A stretch of 64,000 bases of DNA from Micavibrio sp. (lineage in GTDB: Bacteria; Pseudomonadota; Alphaproteobacteria; Micavibrionales; Micavibrionaceae), in assembly GCA_030824965.1 (NCBI GenBank), contig JAPJQV010000007.1:54987-118986 (forward strand), written 5' to 3'. The notes under the pieces are model-generated. The model was given only the letters and a program-made list of their open reading frames with translations. It searched no databases and was not told the DNA's origin. Positions within the stretch are counted from its first letter, which is position 1, and the number at the start of each line of letters is the position of its first letter. Position numbers and translations under genes: made by a program. This document shows, in pieces, positions 8,404 to 17,213 of the stretch.

Positions 8404-9326
8404 AATGGCGCAAGCTGGGACAGATTTTTGAAACGGAAAATTTTGCCCAATCTCCGCAAGCTCTTGTCCTTGCTGACCGGATAAGGGTCTATTACTCGAC
8501 GCGCGTTGACGACAATGGAAAATTCCTAAGTCGAATTGCGTTTGTCGATATAAAGAAAGATTTATCTGGAATTATCGGCCATTCCGATCAGGCGATTATT
8601 GAGCTGGGCGAACTCGGTACATTCGATGAGCACGGAATTTTTCCATTCAGCGTTTTTCAGGAAGAAGGGAAGATAGCCGCCTATACCTGCGGCTGGAGCC
8701 GCCGCAAGTCGGTTTCAGTTGAAACTTCAACAGGCTACGCCGTTTCTGATGATGAAGGGAAGTCTTTTAAAAAGCTGGGTAATGGCCCGGTATTTGGCGC
8801 TTCCTTACATGAGCCGTTTTTAGTCGGTGACTCTTTTGTTCGAAAATACGGCGCAATATATCACATGTGGTATATGTATGGAGTCCGTTGGGTCAGGGAA
8901 AATGAAAGCGCTGCCCCTGACAGGGTTTATAAGCTGGCTCATGCCGTATCGAACGATGGCATAAACTGGCAGCATGCCGAGCGGGATATTATTCCGAGCG
9001 TTCTCCATGAAAATGAGTGTCAGGCTTTACCGACTATATTAAAAATCGGCGGGAGATATCATATGTATTTCTGTTACAGGGATGTTTTTGGCTTTCGAAC
9101 CGATATGTCGAAATCCTACCGTTTGGGCTATGCCTATTCCGACGATTTGGTCAGTTGGACGCGGGATGACAATGCCGGAGGTATAGATATTTCAGATCAC
9201 GGATGGGATAGCGAAATGATGTGCTATCCGCATATTTTTGAAGCGGAAGAGAAAGTGTACCTTTTATATAACGGCAACGCTTTTGGCAAATTCGGCTTTG
9301 GCGCGGCTGTACTGGTGGAAGAATGA
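8400..9326 (+). CDS. Glycosidase-fold five-bladed beta-propeller protein, copy 2
   Basis: A 308-residue paralogue of the preceding gene, aligning along the whole length: GTFDEHGIFP, GWSRRKS, LHEPFLV, ECQALP, YHMYFCYR, RLGYAYS, WDSEM and YPHIFE correspond one by one. The copies have diverged well away from these motifs, so the duplication is old and both are probably under selection for separate roles or for a heteromer. No signal peptide is visible. ATGA overlaps join it to both neighbours. Function unknown; the annotation as glycosidase is fold-based and could mislead, since similar propellers also include phosphorylases and transferases. Confidence 0.7.
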   Translation: MKWRKLGQIFETENFAQSPQALVLADRIRVYYSTRVDDNGKFLSRIAFVDIKKDLSGIIGHSDQAIIELGELGTFDEHGIFPFSVFQEEGKIAAYTCGWSRRKSVSVETSTGYAVSDDEGKSFKKLGNGPVFGASLHEPFLVGDSFVRKYGAIYHMWYMYGVRWVRENESAAPDRVYKLAHAVSNDGINWQHAERDIIPSVLHENECQALPTILKIGGRYHMYFCYRDVFGFRTDMSKSYRLGYAYSDDLVSWTRDDNAGGIDISDHGWDSEMMCYPHIFEAEEKVYLLYNGNAFGKFGFGAAVLVEE

Positions 9327-9748
9327 GCGAGGTCGCTTATACGTCTAACCAAGCGGACAGGCAAGAAATACTGGCGCATTTCTTATCATGCGATCCTGAA
9401 TTCATCCGGGAATTGTCAGACAAGGTCAAGCTGGAAGATTATGTCGATAAAATATTATCGAGAGCCAAGCGCTACGAAGCCTGGAAGGGCGGCACCCTGA
9501 TCGGTCTAGTCGCCGTTTATAATAATAAGGATTTCGATTTTATTACGAATGTAAGCGTAAGTTTTGCTGATAAAGGTCAGGGTATCGCGTCCAGATTATT
9601 AAAAGAATATTTGAAAATAACTAAAGGCAATATCAAACTGGAAGTCTCCCGTGATAATTCTGCCGCTCATCAGCTCTATGCAAAATTCGGTTTTCAGATT
9701 TATGATTCCAATGAAAAATCTCATTTTATGAACCTTTGTCTGGAATAA
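9323..9748 (+). CDS. GNAT-family N-acetyltransferase
   Basis: A 141-residue acetyltransferase with the GNAT core: the acetyl-CoA loop is in SFADKGQGIASRLLKEYL and the C-terminal strand and helix are in LEVSRDNSAAHQLYAKFGF. As last gene of an operon that contains a sugar aminotransferase and rfbA, it is a natural candidate for acylating the amino group of the nucleotide sugar, as FdtC- or WecD-type enzymes do. That assignment is inference from context. The start ATG overlaps the stop of the preceding propeller gene (ATGA). Confidence 0.85.
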   Translation: MSEVAYTSNQADRQEILAHFLSCDPEFIRELSDKVKLEDYVDKILSRAKRYEAWKGGTLIGLVAVYNNKDFDFITNVSVSFADKGQGIASRLLKEYLKITKGNIKLEVSRDNSAAHQLYAKFGFQIYDSNEKSHFMNLCLE

Positions 9749-9800
9749 CTCTTGTCGCGCGTTTCAGGCGTTCTATCTGGCATAGTCGTAAGGGTCAGAT

Positions 9801-10724
9801 ATGAAAAAATTAAGTATTTTTATAATAGCAGTCGTCATATTCAATAGCGCAGTCGCACATGCTGCATCTGTAATTACTTTTAAAAACGGTGACAAAATCA
9901 GCGGTGAAATACTCCCGGCTGACGATCCTCAGACAATCCGCTTAAAAACGTCCTATGCCGGTGTGATAGATGTGTCAAAATCCGATATCGCCGGTGGGTT
10001 GGATAATGAGTTTGAAGAAACCAAGAATAAGGATGACGATAACGAATTATGGGGCGCGGAATGGAAAAGTGCTGTTAACTTCGGCGGTAATATTCAAACT
10101 GGAAATTCCGATACCAAAGCGGCTGCTTTTGATTTCAGGACAAAGGCTAAGTGGGATAATGACCGCGCAAATCTGAATTTTGAAAATAATTGGGAAACCA
10201 GCAACGATGAAAAAGTTTCGGACAGCCGTATTCTCGAATCTAACTATGACCATTTCTTGAATTCCAGTTGGTTTGACGACGGTAAATGGTATTCAAATAC
10301 GAATGTCAATTTAAAGCAGGATAACGTGGCCGATCTTGAATTGCGATCAGCTCTTGGCGTAGGACTTGGGCGCCAATTTTATGATACCGATACAACTTAT
10401 CTTAGCGCAAGTTTTGGCCCGACATATTTAAGGCAAAAATTCGAAAACGAAAATGCGGAGCAAAGCATTGCGGCTCAATGGAATATTGATTATAGCCAAA
10501 AATTCTACGACAACCTGTTTGAAATCTTTCACAGGCATAAATTGTTCATACCGACTAATTCCGCTTCCGCATATCTACTTGATACAGATACTGGTATTCG
10601 TATCCCGCTTAATCGCGGCTTCGTAGCCACGGCGGAATTAAAATATGATATTAACAACGAGCCTGCGGAAAATGCCTCTAAGGATGATACTCAGTATTTA
10701 CTTAAGCTGGGATATGAATGGTAA
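9801..10724 (+). CDS. DUF481 (YdiY-like) outer-membrane beta-barrel protein
   Basis: A 307-residue protein with a clear signal peptide (MKKLSIFIIAVVIFNSAVAHA). Residues 25-70 hold a small conserved entry segment (ITFKNGDKISGEI) common in DUF481 proteins. From about 90 to the end there are alternating amphipathic strands (for example GAEWKSAVNFGGNIQTGN), and the protein ends in an aromatic residue (LLKLGYEW), as expected of BAM substrates. The role of the family is not established. A Shine-Dalgarno AAGGG lies six bases before ATG. It is separated by 143 bp, containing likely Zur operators, from the next operon, so it is probably an independent unit. Confidence 0.85.
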   Translation: MKKLSIFIIAVVIFNSAVAHAASVITFKNGDKISGEILPADDPQTIRLKTSYAGVIDVSKSDIAGGLDNEFEETKNKDDDNELWGAEWKSAVNFGGNIQTGNSDTKAAAFDFRTKAKWDNDRANLNFENNWETSNDEKVSDSRILESNYDHFLNSSWFDDGKWYSNTNVNLKQDNVADLELRSALGVGLGRQFYDTDTTYLSASFGPTYLRQKFENENAEQSIAAQWNIDYSQKFYDNLFEIFHRHKLFIPTNSASAYLLDTDTGIRIPLNRGFVATAELKYDINNEPAENASKDDTQYLLKLGYEW

Positions 10725-10780
10725 GCCGCTTATATATAAGCAAAATATTACCTGAAAATACGCTTGCAGAAAAAATGAAT

Positions 10781-10793
10781 GTTATATTATAAC
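10781..10793. promoter_or_regulatory. Putative Zur operator 1
   Basis: GTTATATTATAAC is a perfect 6-1-6 palindrome that fits the core of known proteobacterial Zur boxes. It lies 75 bases before the first gene of an operon that itself ends in zur. Confidence 0.7.
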
Positions 10794-10805
10794 TCTTTCT
10801 CAAGT

Positions 10806-10818
10806 GTTATACGATAAC
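10806..10818. promoter_or_regulatory. Putative Zur operator 2
   Basis: GTTATACGATAAC matches the first operator with one departure from perfect symmetry. Its start lies 25 bases from that of operator 1, about two and a half helical turns, which would put two dimers on roughly opposite faces of the DNA if both sites are bound. Confidence 0.55.
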
Positions 10819-10867
10819 GGAAAAGTTTTTGCTATGGCCCTAAGGCGGCTTTATACAAGGAATATTA

Positions 10868-11509
10868 ATGCTTATTAGTTCTACAGAGCTGGTCGTAGAA
10901 CGTCCTCTTTCACCGGCATTGCGATTTAATCAAATCCAAATAAAGGCAGGAGAAGAAGTTCTCGTCTTGGGGCCGTCCGGTGCTGGAAAGAGTACGCTTC
11001 TGCATTTGCTGGCCGGGCTATTAGAACCTCAACAGGGCAGGGTGGAATTCCAGGGAAAAGATATTTATGCATTGTCGGAGAATGAGCGGGATATCTTGCG
11101 GGGAAAGAATTTCGGTTTTATTTTTCAGACCTTACATCTGCTGCCATCATTAACTCTGCGCCAGAACATTGAGCTTGCGGGAAGGCTTAATGGCAACATG
11201 GATAGGGAGCGCGCCGAATATCTGATTCAAAGATTGAAACTAACCGGAAAATCGCACCGAAAGCCTGCAGCGTTAAGTCAGGGAGAACAGCAAAGAGTGG
11301 CGATTGCCCGTGCCGTTTTTAATAGACCATCCATTATCGTTGCCGATGAGCCTACTTCGGCTCTCGATGATGATAACGCTGCCGTAATTCTTGACTTGCT
11401 AAAGGAGCAAGCAAAAGAAAATAACGCGACTTTACTTATAGCTACTCACGATAATCGTGTCAAAAATCGCTTTAAGAATGTATTTTTACTCAGCGGAGAG
11501 CGAAAATAA
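10868..11509 (+). CDS. ABC transporter ATP-binding protein (LolD/MacB type, zinc-regulated operon)
   Basis: A 213-residue ATPase with Walker A GPSGAGKS (35-42), the signature LSQGE (136-140) and Walker B IIVADE (156-161). It belongs to the LolD/FtsE/MacB group that pairs with FtsX-like permeases and usually drives mechanotransmission or lipoprotein release rather than solute import. It shares one base with the permease start. Downstream DUF3299 and zur genes, plus two Zur-like palindromes upstream, make this resemble the zinc-regulated zrg-type operons described in Vibrio. No cognate zinc-binding periplasmic protein (DUF2796) is next to it here. Confidence 0.9.
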   Translation: MLISSTELVVERPLSPALRFNQIQIKAGEEVLVLGPSGAGKSTLLHLLAGLLEPQQGRVEFQGKDIYALSENERDILRGKNFGFIFQTLHLLPSLTLRQNIELAGRLNGNMDRERAEYLIQRLKLTGKSHRKPAALSQGEQQRVAIARAVFNRPSIIVADEPTSALDDDNAAVILDLLKEQAKENNATLLIATHDNRVKNRFKNVFLLSGERK

Positions 11510-12714
11510 TGGTCGCTATAAAATTGGCATTTGCAGCTATTGCGAGCCGTCCGCTTCAGTCATGCTTAAGTTTAATCGCCATGTCTTCGGGCGCGGCTTT
11601 ACTTCTAACGGTTTTTCTTCTGTCTGATATTATACAACAAGGGATTTCCAGAAATTCACAAGGCATTGATATCGTTATAGGGGCGAAAGGCAGTCCTGTT
11701 CAGCTCGTCCTTTCCACGATTTATCACTTAGATATACCTAATGGAAATATAGAGATGGAGGATTACAGGAAACTCTTGAAGAATCATCAGATTAAAGAAG
11801 CCATTCCTCTTGCTATAGGCGATAATTACAAGGGTTGGCGTATCGTGGGAACTACCCAGACATATCTGCGCCATTTTAAGGCTGAGTTTTCAGAGGGACG
11901 GATTTTTGAAAAGCCATTTGAGGCGGTCGCAGGCGCGGCGACCGGTCTTAAGATTGGCGACGAATTTACGGCCATGCATGGTTTTACGACAGATAATGAC
12001 GATATCCATGATTTCCATTCGTATAGGATAGTTGGTGTTACAAAACCGACGGGAAGCGTAATTGACAGGCTTATCACTACTCCTTTTGAGAGTGTGCAGG
12101 AATTACATTCTCATCCGCATCACGACGATCACGATGCGGAAGAGGAAGCTCATCTAGGCCATCAAATTACGGCTGTCCTTATCAAGGTTAAAAATCCTGT
12201 CGCTGTCTTGAACCTGCCGAGAGAAATCAATCAATCGACCCACATGCTGGCAGTTAATCCGAGCTTTCAGATGGTAAAATTATCCCAAAGTCTGGGTATA
12301 GGAAAGAATGCCATCATCGTGATCAGCTATGGTGTCATGATTTTATCTGCTCTGATGCTGCTGTCCGCTTTGATGGCAAGCCTTTCAGCGCGGAAATATG
12401 ATTTAGCGGTCTTGCGTGTCATGGGAGCATCGCGGCTGACTTTATCCTGTACTATCATGGCAGAAGCGCTTTTTCTTACTATTGCAGGCCTGTTAATCGG
12501 TCTGGTGGCGGGGCACGCTATATCGGCTATCATTGTTTATACCGTATCAGGGCTGGAAAATTTAGCCATTCCGTCTCAATTGCTGATGCCCGGTCCAGTT
12601 GATGCAAAAATTTCTGCAATGGCGATCGGTATTGGATTAATAGCTTCCTTACTGCCAGCTATCTTGGTCAGGAAAACCGATATTGCTTCGGTTTTATCTA
12701 AAGGGGCGCATTGA
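11509..12714 (+). CDS. FtsX-family ABC permease with a His-rich periplasmic loop
   Basis: A 401-residue permease with the MacB/LolE layout: one membrane helix at about 20-42, a large periplasmic domain, then three helices at about 268-292, 315-345 and 368-386. Residues 199-218 carry seven histidines and several acidic residues (HSHPHHDDHDAEEEAH), a probable metal-binding loop facing the periplasm. Family knowledge says such permeases work with the LolD-type ATPase encoded just upstream. The His-rich loop and Zur-type operators point to zinc handling or a zinc-dependent envelope process. It overlaps the following ATG by one base (TGATG). Confidence 0.9.
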   Translation: MVAIKLAFAAIASRPLQSCLSLIAMSSGAALLLTVFLLSDIIQQGISRNSQGIDIVIGAKGSPVQLVLSTIYHLDIPNGNIEMEDYRKLLKNHQIKEAIPLAIGDNYKGWRIVGTTQTYLRHFKAEFSEGRIFEKPFEAVAGAATGLKIGDEFTAMHGFTTDNDDIHDFHSYRIVGVTKPTGSVIDRLITTPFESVQELHSHPHHDDHDAEEEAHLGHQITAVLIKVKNPVAVLNLPREINQSTHMLAVNPSFQMVKLSQSLGIGKNAIIVISYGVMILSALMLLSALMASLSARKYDLAVLRVMGASRLTLSCTIMAEALFLTIAGLLIGLVAGHAISAIIVYTVSGLENLAIPSQLLMPGPVDAKISAMAIGIGLIASLLPAILVRKTDIASVLSKGAH

Positions 12715-13238
12715 TGAAAAAACTACTGGCAGGAATAATATTGGTCTTATCGATTCATAATCCTGTTATGGCGTTGACGTATGAAGATGGCGCGGATGCC
12801 CCGACAAGAACGATTGAAGATTATATAAAAGATTATGTAGATGTGCCAAAGGGAGCAACGGACTGGCGGATTTTTGGCAAGACCAGGCAAATTAATGTTC
12901 AGGGACAATCCGAAGACGGAATGGATTACCAATATTACAAGCCTCAATTCCATCCTGAAATAAAGGCACTTGACGGAAAACAGGTTACCGTAAAAGGTTT
13001 CATGTTTCCTTTGAACAGCACGGATGAACAAAGGCTTTTCCTTGTAGGCCCGTTTCCAGTGAATTGCCCATATCAGTATCATGTTGGACCGGCACTGGTT
13101 ATCGAAGTACACGCAGATAATAATCCGACCGAATTTTCTTATGATCCCATCACGGTCACGGGCAAATTGCAATTGGTTGATAAAGATCCTGAATTTAGCG
13201 TATTTTACCGCTTGATTGACGCTAAAAAAATTAACTAG
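12714..13238 (+). CDS. DUF3299 periplasmic protein
   Basis: A 174-residue exported protein with a signal peptide (KKLLAGIILVLSIHNPVMA). The mature part contains LDGKQVTVKGFMFPL and FLVGPFPVNCPYQYH, the landmarks of DUF3299, which often sits in zinc-regulated ABC operons. ATG 12714 is chosen because it overlaps the permease stop (TGATG) and has AAAGGGG about seven bases upstream. One Cys and several His are present around NCPYQYHVG, which could bind a metal, but this is a guess. Function of the family is not known. Confidence 0.85.
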   Translation: MKKLLAGIILVLSIHNPVMALTYEDGADAPTRTIEDYIKDYVDVPKGATDWRIFGKTRQINVQGQSEDGMDYQYYKPQFHPEIKALDGKQVTVKGFMFPLNSTDEQRLFLVGPFPVNCPYQYHVGPALVIEVHADNNPTEFSYDPITVTGKLQLVDKDPEFSVFYRLIDAKKIN

Positions 13239-13246
13239 AATATATA

Positions 13247-13684
13247 ATGGCGAAACCGCATGAACATATTCATGATATTGAACAGCTTCTGTCAGACCGC
13301 GGTGTGCGGTTTACGGACCAGCGCAAGCTTGTCTATAAAATAATTTCAAAAAGTAAAAAGCCGATCACCGCTTATGAAATCCTTTCCAAAATGGAAAAAG
13401 ATGTTGAAAACGTCAAGCCTCCACAGGCTTATCGCGCAATTGATTTCCTGATTGAACAAGGTCTCATTCACAAGATTGAAAGCCTTAATTCATTCGTATC
13501 CTGCCATGCCGGACACCAGCATGCAGGTTCCCAGTTTATGGTGTGCGATAGTTGCGGCGATGTCGAAGAAGTTCATCTCTGTGATTTGCCCCAGCCTTTG
13601 CAAAAGCAAATTGACCGAAAAGGATTCCTGCTCTTACGCTGGAATGCGGAACTGCACGGTACCTGTCAGCAGTGCCGCCAGTAG
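13247..13684 (+). CDS. zur: Zinc uptake regulator, Fur family
   Basis: A 145-residue Fur-family repressor. It looks like Zur rather than Fur or PerR: the run KPPQAYRAIDFLIEQGLIHK and then NSFVSCH match the E. coli Zur pattern. The structural zinc site is formed by C100 and C103 (CDSC) with C140 and C143 (CQQC); likely sensing ligands are H75, C86 and nearby His residues. As last gene of the operon behind two Zur-like palindromes it is probably autoregulated: when zinc is plentiful it would repress the ABC/DUF3299 genes together with itself. One position of the recognition helix reads Q where many relatives have T (PPQAYRA). Confidence 0.9.
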   Translation: MAKPHEHIHDIEQLLSDRGVRFTDQRKLVYKIISKSKKPITAYEILSKMEKDVENVKPPQAYRAIDFLIEQGLIHKIESLNSFVSCHAGHQHAGSQFMVCDSCGDVEEVHLCDLPQPLQKQIDRKGFLLLRWNAELHGTCQQCRQ

Positions 13685-13731
13685 TTCGGTCTTTTAAAGG
13701 CACGTCCCGCCGACATAAGTGGAAACAGGCG

Positions 13732-14409
13732 TTAAAATTTTAGATTAAACCCGACTGATAAAATATGATTAAGCCGGTTCTCTGCGTCATTGAAAACAAG
13801 TTGGTTTAAATAGCCCGGCTCTACGGATATTTGCTCGGTTAAAGGGAAAGAAACACCAATAAAGCTGCGTGTCTGATCGATGTCATCCCGCTGTCCCCAC
13901 GACGTCTCATTCAAACCGAAAAATGTTTCGTTCCAGACAACGCCCTTTAAGGCGTAGTCTGTCATTAACGGGGCTTGCAATCGGATTTGCTGGCGTAGCC
14001 GGTAACCGGTATCGCTTTCATCTTCCGCGAAGCGCTCTTCTAACCTGGTCCTGCCGCTCAATGCAATGCTCGGATTTTCATAGAGAATATATCCAATTTG
14101 TTGCCAAAGCCGCTGCTCATAATGAGAAACGCTGGAAGAAGAATTAGATAAGCCATAGAAATAACCGCCGCTGAATGAAAGGCGGTCATTCAATTTATAG
14201 GTTATGCTTGGGCGGATTATCTTCTGTCCGAGAGTCTCATTGTCTTCGGTGAAGCGGGCATGAAGTTCTACAGCTATGTCGAATTTTGGGGCGATAGACG
14301 TCGAAGCGGTCAGTGATGTCCATATCTGGCTATCCTCGACAGTTGCCCATGACGGCGTGCTAAAAATAAGCGTACATAGGAGGGGGATTATCTTAAATGA
14401 TTTTTTCAT
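13732..14409 (-). CDS. DUF2490 outer-membrane protein
   Basis: A 225-residue exported protein with a signal peptide (KKSFKIIPLLCTLIFSTPSWA) and about ten amphipathic beta strands ending in GFNLKF, a C-terminal Phe typical of beta-barrels. Strand patterns such as GYFYGLSNSS, RTRLEERF and VEPGYLNQL match DUF2490. The function of the family is unknown. ATG 14409 (or ATG 14418, three codons earlier) is preferred; the longer open frame upstream runs through tRNA-Ser and is not credible. It converges on zur, with 47 bp between the stops. Confidence 0.8.
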   Translation of the reverse strand: MKKSFKIIPLLCTLIFSTPSWATVEDSQIWTSLTASTSIAPKFDIAVELHARFTEDNETLGQKIIRPSITYKLNDRLSFSGGYFYGLSNSSSSVSHYEQRLWQQIGYILYENPSIALSGRTRLEERFAEDESDTGYRLRQQIRLQAPLMTDYALKGVVWNETFFGLNETSWGQRDDIDQTRSFIGVSFPLTEQISVEPGYLNQLVFNDAENRLNHILSVGFNLKF

Positions 14410-14430
14410 CTGCCGCATTCGTAGGTGTAA

Positions 14431-14522
14431 TGGCGGATAGGGAGGGATTCGAACCCCCGATGAGATTGCTCCCATGCCGCATTTCGAGTGCGGTGCATTC
14501 AACCGGGCTCTGCCACCTATCC
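14431..14522 (-). tRNA. tRNA-Ser(CGA)
   Basis: A class II tRNA with acceptor stem GGATAGG/CCTATCC, discriminator G and encoded CCA. The anticodon loop is CTCGAAA on a CCGCA/TGCGG stem, giving anticodon CGA for codon UCG. The long variable arm (ATGGGAGCAATCTCAT) and the G discriminator confirm serine. The T-arm reads GGGGGTTCGAATCCCTC. Confidence 0.95.
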
Positions 14523-14552
14523 GTGTTTTTATCTCTAATTATTCCTTTTAAA

Positions 14553-17213
14553 TCAGTAAAGGATTTTCTTTAGCTCATAAAGAGCATCCAAAGCTTCACG
14601 GGGGCTTAGATTATCAGGATTAATCGATTTCAGCTTTATTTCCAGTTCTGTATCCTGCGGTACGGATTTGGTCTGAGTGCTGAAAAGGGGCAATTCCTGC
14701 GCTAATTTAGATGCTTTGCCTGAATTTCCTTCGTGCTCGAGCAATTTCAGGACTTCAGTCGACCGGTCAATCACGGCAGATGGCAGGCCAGCCAATCTCG
14801 CGACATGAATTCCGTAGGAGCGGTCTGCGGTTCCCGGTCTGACGCTGTGCATGAAGATAACTTCGCCTTTCCATTCCTTGACGTCCATCGTATGGCAGGA
14901 AAGGGTTTTGAGCTTATCTTTTAAACTGGTCAATTCGTGGTAATGCGTGGCGAAAAGCCCACGGCATTTATTTATGTCATGAAGATATTCAAGGCAGGCC
15001 CATGCGATGGAAAGGCCATCGTAAGTCGCCGTGCCGCGGCCAATCTCATCAAGTATTACGAAAGATCTTTCGGTCGCCAGATTTAAAATGGAAGCGGTCT
15101 CCACCATTTCAATCATAAAAGTCGATTGCCCTTTGGCAAGATCGTCCGAGGCGCCGACGCGACTAAAGACCTTGTCGACCACGCCTAATGTCGCGGCTTT
15201 GGCAGGGACATAACAGCCTGCCTGAGCCAGAATGGCGATCACGGCGTTCTGGCGCAGGAATGTCGATTTACCCGCCATGTTCGGGCCGGTGAGAAGCCAT
15301 AGTTTCTGGCTTGGGGCAAAGTCGCTGTCATTGGCTATAAAGGCCATGGAGTCTTTTCGAAGCGCCTGTTCAACGACTGGGTGACGTCCGCCTTCAATGG
15401 CGAATTCCAGATCATTTGTTATTGCCGGACGCGTGTAATTCCAGTCAATGGCCAACTCGGCATTTGATGCCGCAACATCAAGGGATGCCAGAGCCTTGGC
15501 ATGGCGGCAGATTTCTTCGGCATTGGCTCGAGTCTCTGCGCAAAGCTCAATGAATATCTCTTCTTCTAAAGCAAGCGCTTTGTCTTTTGCCGAAGATATA
15601 TCGCGTTCAAGCTCCGCGAGTTCCGCCGTCGTAAAGCGAACCGCGTTAGACATTGTTTGACGATGGATGAAAGGATTGTCCGTTTCTTTATTCGCAACCG
15701 AGACCATAAGTTTATCAGCGCGTTTCGCTGGCACTTCGATAAAATACCCCAGTACATTGTTATAAGTGACCTTCAAAACATCTATTCCGGTCATCTCCTT
15801 ATAGCGGGTTTCCAGTAGTGCAATTAGGCGGCGGCTTTCGTCGCGCAAAGCTTTAAGCTCGTCGAGTTTGGCGGAATAGCCTGTTTTGATAAAGTTTCCA
15901 TCACGGCTTAGGAATGGTGGGGAGTCCACTAATGAGATGTTCAGTTTTTCCGTATAGGCAGAAAGCGCTGAAGATGCGGATAGGTCATTTGCAATGATGG
16001 CAAGCGGACCGTCGCCGCATTTTGCCTGAATGATATCAGCTCTTATCTGAAGCGCAAATTTCAGCCCGTCCCGAATGGCAGTCAGATCGCGTGGGCCGCA
16101 TCGATTGATCGCCACTCGTGCCAGACAACGCTCCATATCGGCAATAGATTTGAGTTGCTCACGGATGGATGAGCGTAAATCACGATACTCAATCAAGACG
16201 GATATTTCATCATAGCGCTGATTGATTTCGGCGATATTACGAAGCGGCGCAGAAAGCCGCAGGCACAAAAGCCGCGCGCCGGGTCCGGTGACAGTCCGGT
16301 CGATGGCAGATAGCAGGCTTCCCTTTCGTTCGCCCTGCATTGTCTTTACGATTTCAAGATTGCGTAATGTCGAAGGATCGATCTCCAGGATGTCATCGAA
16401 AGAGATCTGGCGTGGCTGGGATATGAAGGGACGCTCACCTTTTTGTGTGCGGTCTATATAAGATATCAAAACTCCGGCAGCAGTTACCTCGGCGCGACTG
16501 AAAGCGCCAAAAGATTCGAGTGTGCTAACTCCGAACATTTCTTGCAATCGTATACGGGCATTTTCGCTGTCGAAATATGGCGCAGCCAGAATTGTCAGGC
16601 TGGATGGGGAAATATTAAACGGTTCAGTCGTAAAATTTTCTGAAACGATAATTTCCGATGCGCCGATACGTTGTAAGCTGTTTTTGATATTAACGGATTT
16701 TACGGCTTGTACGCAAAATTCGCCTGTTGAAAGATCAAGCCATGCCAGACCAATTTGTCCTCCGACCTCGGCAATTGCGGCCAGGTAATTATTTGAACGT
16801 GAATCAAGAAGATGGTCCTCTGTCAGCGTGCCGGAGGTGACGACACGAACGACTTCGCGATTGACGAGCGCTTTATATCCGCCGCGCTTCTTGGCTTCTT
16901 CCGGCGTTTCCGTCTGCTCGCATATAGCGACTTTATGACCGGCACGGATTAATTTTGCCAAATAAGGTTCGTATGAATGAAACGGAACGCCGCACATCGG
17001 AATTTCGCTGCCATCATTTTTGCCGCGTCTAGTAAGCGTAATATCGAGTATGGCTGACGCAATAACGGCATCTTCAAAGAAAAGCTCATAAAAATCTCCC
17101 ATACGATAGAATAGAAGACAATCGGGATGGGCTTCTTTCTGTGCATGGTACTGCGCCATCATCGGGGTATGAACGGGCGCTTCTTCTTTTGTTTTAGTAG
17201 CAGGTAAATTCAT
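14553..17213 (-). CDS. mutS: DNA mismatch repair protein MutS
   Basis: An 886-residue MutS of full length. The mismatch-reading Phe-x-Glu lies in MGDFYELFFEDA near the N-terminus, followed by connector, lever and clamp domains. The C-terminal ATPase has Walker A GPNMAGKST and Walker B VILDEIGRGTATYDG. MutS binds base mismatches and small loops and recruits MutL. The start ATG overlaps the dut stop (ATGA), so the order of transcription is coaBC, dut, mutS. The tRNA-Ser lies just after its stop on the same strand and could be co-transcribed. Confidence 0.97.
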   Translation of the reverse strand: MNLPATKTKEEAPVHTPMMAQYHAQKEAHPDCLLFYRMGDFYELFFEDAVIASAILDITLTRRGKNDGSEIPMCGVPFHSYEPYLAKLIRAGHKVAICEQTETPEEAKKRGGYKALVNREVVRVVTSGTLTEDHLLDSRSNNYLAAIAEVGGQIGLAWLDLSTGEFCVQAVKSVNIKNSLQRIGASEIIVSENFTTEPFNISPSSLTILAAPYFDSENARIRLQEMFGVSTLESFGAFSRAEVTAAGVLISYIDRTQKGERPFISQPRQISFDDILEIDPSTLRNLEIVKTMQGERKGSLLSAIDRTVTGPGARLLCLRLSAPLRNIAEINQRYDEISVLIEYRDLRSSIREQLKSIADMERCLARVAINRCGPRDLTAIRDGLKFALQIRADIIQAKCGDGPLAIIANDLSASSALSAYTEKLNISLVDSPPFLSRDGNFIKTGYSAKLDELKALRDESRRLIALLETRYKEMTGIDVLKVTYNNVLGYFIEVPAKRADKLMVSVANKETDNPFIHRQTMSNAVRFTTAELAELERDISSAKDKALALEEEIFIELCAETRANAEEICRHAKALASLDVAASNAELAIDWNYTRPAITNDLEFAIEGGRHPVVEQALRKDSMAFIANDSDFAPSQKLWLLTGPNMAGKSTFLRQNAVIAILAQAGCYVPAKAATLGVVDKVFSRVGASDDLAKGQSTFMIEMVETASILNLATERSFVILDEIGRGTATYDGLSIAWACLEYLHDINKCRGLFATHYHELTSLKDKLKTLSCHTMDVKEWKGEVIFMHSVRPGTADRSYGIHVARLAGLPSAVIDRSTEVLKLLEHEGNSGKASKLAQELPLFSTQTKSVPQDTELEIKLKSINPDNLSPREALDALYELKKILY

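Noticed and set aside
14410..14502. N-terminal extension of the DUF2490 gene
   Set aside because: It would run through most of tRNA-Ser and precede a clear signal peptide start, so the extension is not coding.
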